A stretch of DNA of 6,979 nt from JAFMIX01 sp031371425 (lineage in GTDB: Bacteria; Verrucomicrobiota; Verrucomicrobiia; Limisphaerales; JAFMIX01), in NCBI GenBank assembly GCA_031371425.1, contig JANMJO010000210.1, forward strand, positions 1 to 6,979, read 5' to 3'. A program made the translations under genes and the position numbers. Positions 6,676 through 6,979 of this stretch are shown here, in pieces. The notes beneath the pieces are model-generated. The model did not search any database, was not told the origin of the DNA, and saw only the letters and a program-made list of their open reading frames with translations. The stretch's first letter is position 1. The number at the start of each line of letters is the position of its first letter.

Positions 6676-6891
6676 GCCCTCACCCCGGCCCTCTCCCATC
6701 CGATGGGAGAGGGAGCGATTGCGGACGCTCTTGGATTATTCACGAGTCCAACTGTCAACGACGCCTGTTGTCTTTCTGTCGGGAAACAAAACGCATCCGC
6801 TGTGGGGACGGCATTTGAATATCCTGCGCCGCCGATTGCTGTTCCCCTCTCCCGTCGGAGGGGAGTGGGGTTTGGGGTGTGGGGTGAGGGC
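6676..6891. repeat. Candidate 216-bp inverted-repeat (MITE-like) element after malQ
   Basis: GCCCTCACCCC at 6676-6686 recurs as its exact reverse complement at 6881-6891, bounding 216 bp that fill nearly all of the gap between malQ and the - strand gene. Just inside each end is a CCCTCTCCC-type hairpin: 6689-6713 on the left, and CCCCTC (6844-6849) with GAGGGG (6858-6863) on the right. Between them lie about 130 bp of less GC-rich sequence with no convincing gene. The translations PHPGPLPSDGRG and SPIGWERAGVRA across the left end are peptides I associate with spurious calls over dispersed repeats. No transposase is encoded. It may instead be two independent small repeats in opposite orientation. 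Confidence 0.5.
6689..6713 (+). terminator. Strong hairpin after malQ, possible bidirectional terminator
   Basis: CCCTCTCCCAT (6689-6699) and ATGGGAGAGGG (6703-6713) form a perfect 11-bp stem with a 3-nt loop, 22 nt after the malQ stop. Its position between convergent genes suits termination or mRNA 3'-end protection. There is no downstream T tract, and the hairpin is also part of the candidate repeat element 6676-6891, so its role is inferred from position only. Confidence 0.38.
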
Positions 6892-6908
6892 AAGTTGGCC
6901 TACTGTCG

Positions 6909-6979
6909 CTACCGCGAAAGCTGCTGGAGCAACCTCACGGCGTTGGCGTCGGCAGGATTGATCTCCACGGCGCGCTGCG
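6909..6979 (-). CDS. C-terminal end of a probable TPR-repeat protein (5' part outside window)
   Basis: Reading the - strand from the window edge (first whole codon at 6977) gives 22 codons, QRAVEINPADANAVRLLQQL and two more residues, then TAG at 6911-6909. The pattern AVEINPADANAVRLL fits the end of a tetratricopeptide repeat (helix B ending in A-E-I-N-P, then N-A at the start of the next helix), a common protein-interaction module and a common way for TPR proteins to end. The gene converges on malQ across the repeat-filled gap. With so little visible, the function cannot be named, and a chance open frame remains possible, though the fit to the TPR consensus and a stop just outside the repeat element favour a real gene. 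Confidence 0.58.
   Translation of the reverse strand, partial: QRAVEINPADANAVRLLQQLSR

Noticed and set aside
6432..6893. 153-codon - strand open frame spanning the malQ end and the following gap
   Set aside because: Half is antisense to malQ and the rest is translated repeat DNA, including the SPIGWERAGVRA-type peptide typical of spurious calls.
1..6979. CRISPR array, tRNA/rRNA, riboswitch, phage or defence genes
   Set aside because: Looked for on both strands. There are no regularly spaced direct repeats, no tRNA-like cloverleaf and no relevant protein domains.

Overview
The window is high-GC (G+C-rich third positions throughout) and densely coding. It holds five genes: four on the + strand and the tail of a fifth on the - strand. 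The closest match I recognise is Verrucomicrobia (Pedosphaera/Limisphaerales-like). The reasons are the form of the primary sigma factor (lysine/alanine-rich N-terminal tail, weak Shine-Dalgarno sites) and the kind of short palindromic repeats scattered between and inside genes. This placement rests on memory of such genomes, not on a search.

Layout: (1) 1-369, the last 122 codons of malate synthase A (glyoxylate cycle), with a small hairpin just after its stop. (2) 503-2272, the primary sigma factor RpoD/SigA, with a plausible sigma-70-type promoter at 434-462. (3) 2273-2477, a non-coding gap with a nested-palindrome repeat. (4) 2478-4589, a 703-residue HEAT-repeat protein with a distinct C-terminal region that looks like two roadblock/LC7-like halves; function unknown. 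(5) 4590-4863, a gap with a second copy of the nested-palindrome repeat. (6) 4864-6666, malQ, a GH77 4-alpha-glucanotransferase with all three catalytic acids. (7) 6667-6908, a gap almost filled by a candidate 216-bp inverted-repeat element. (8) 6909-6979 on the - strand, the last 22 codons of a probable TPR protein, convergent with malQ.

The genes do not form an obvious pathway or operon. aceB and malQ are carbon-metabolism enzymes, rpoD is housekeeping, and the HEAT protein is probably a scaffold. Each gap after rpoD is over 200 bp and carries repeat DNA, so the genes are probably separate transcription units.

No defence system, phage, CRISPR array or RNA gene is visible. The most interesting content is the palindromic repeats. 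Two intergenic copies share one architecture but differ by compensatory stem changes. A different 67-bp palindrome sits in frame inside malQ and adds a peptide insert. A smaller palindrome lies within an apparent 11-residue insert in malate synthase. Together they suggest palindromic elements that are tolerated inside essential enzymes.
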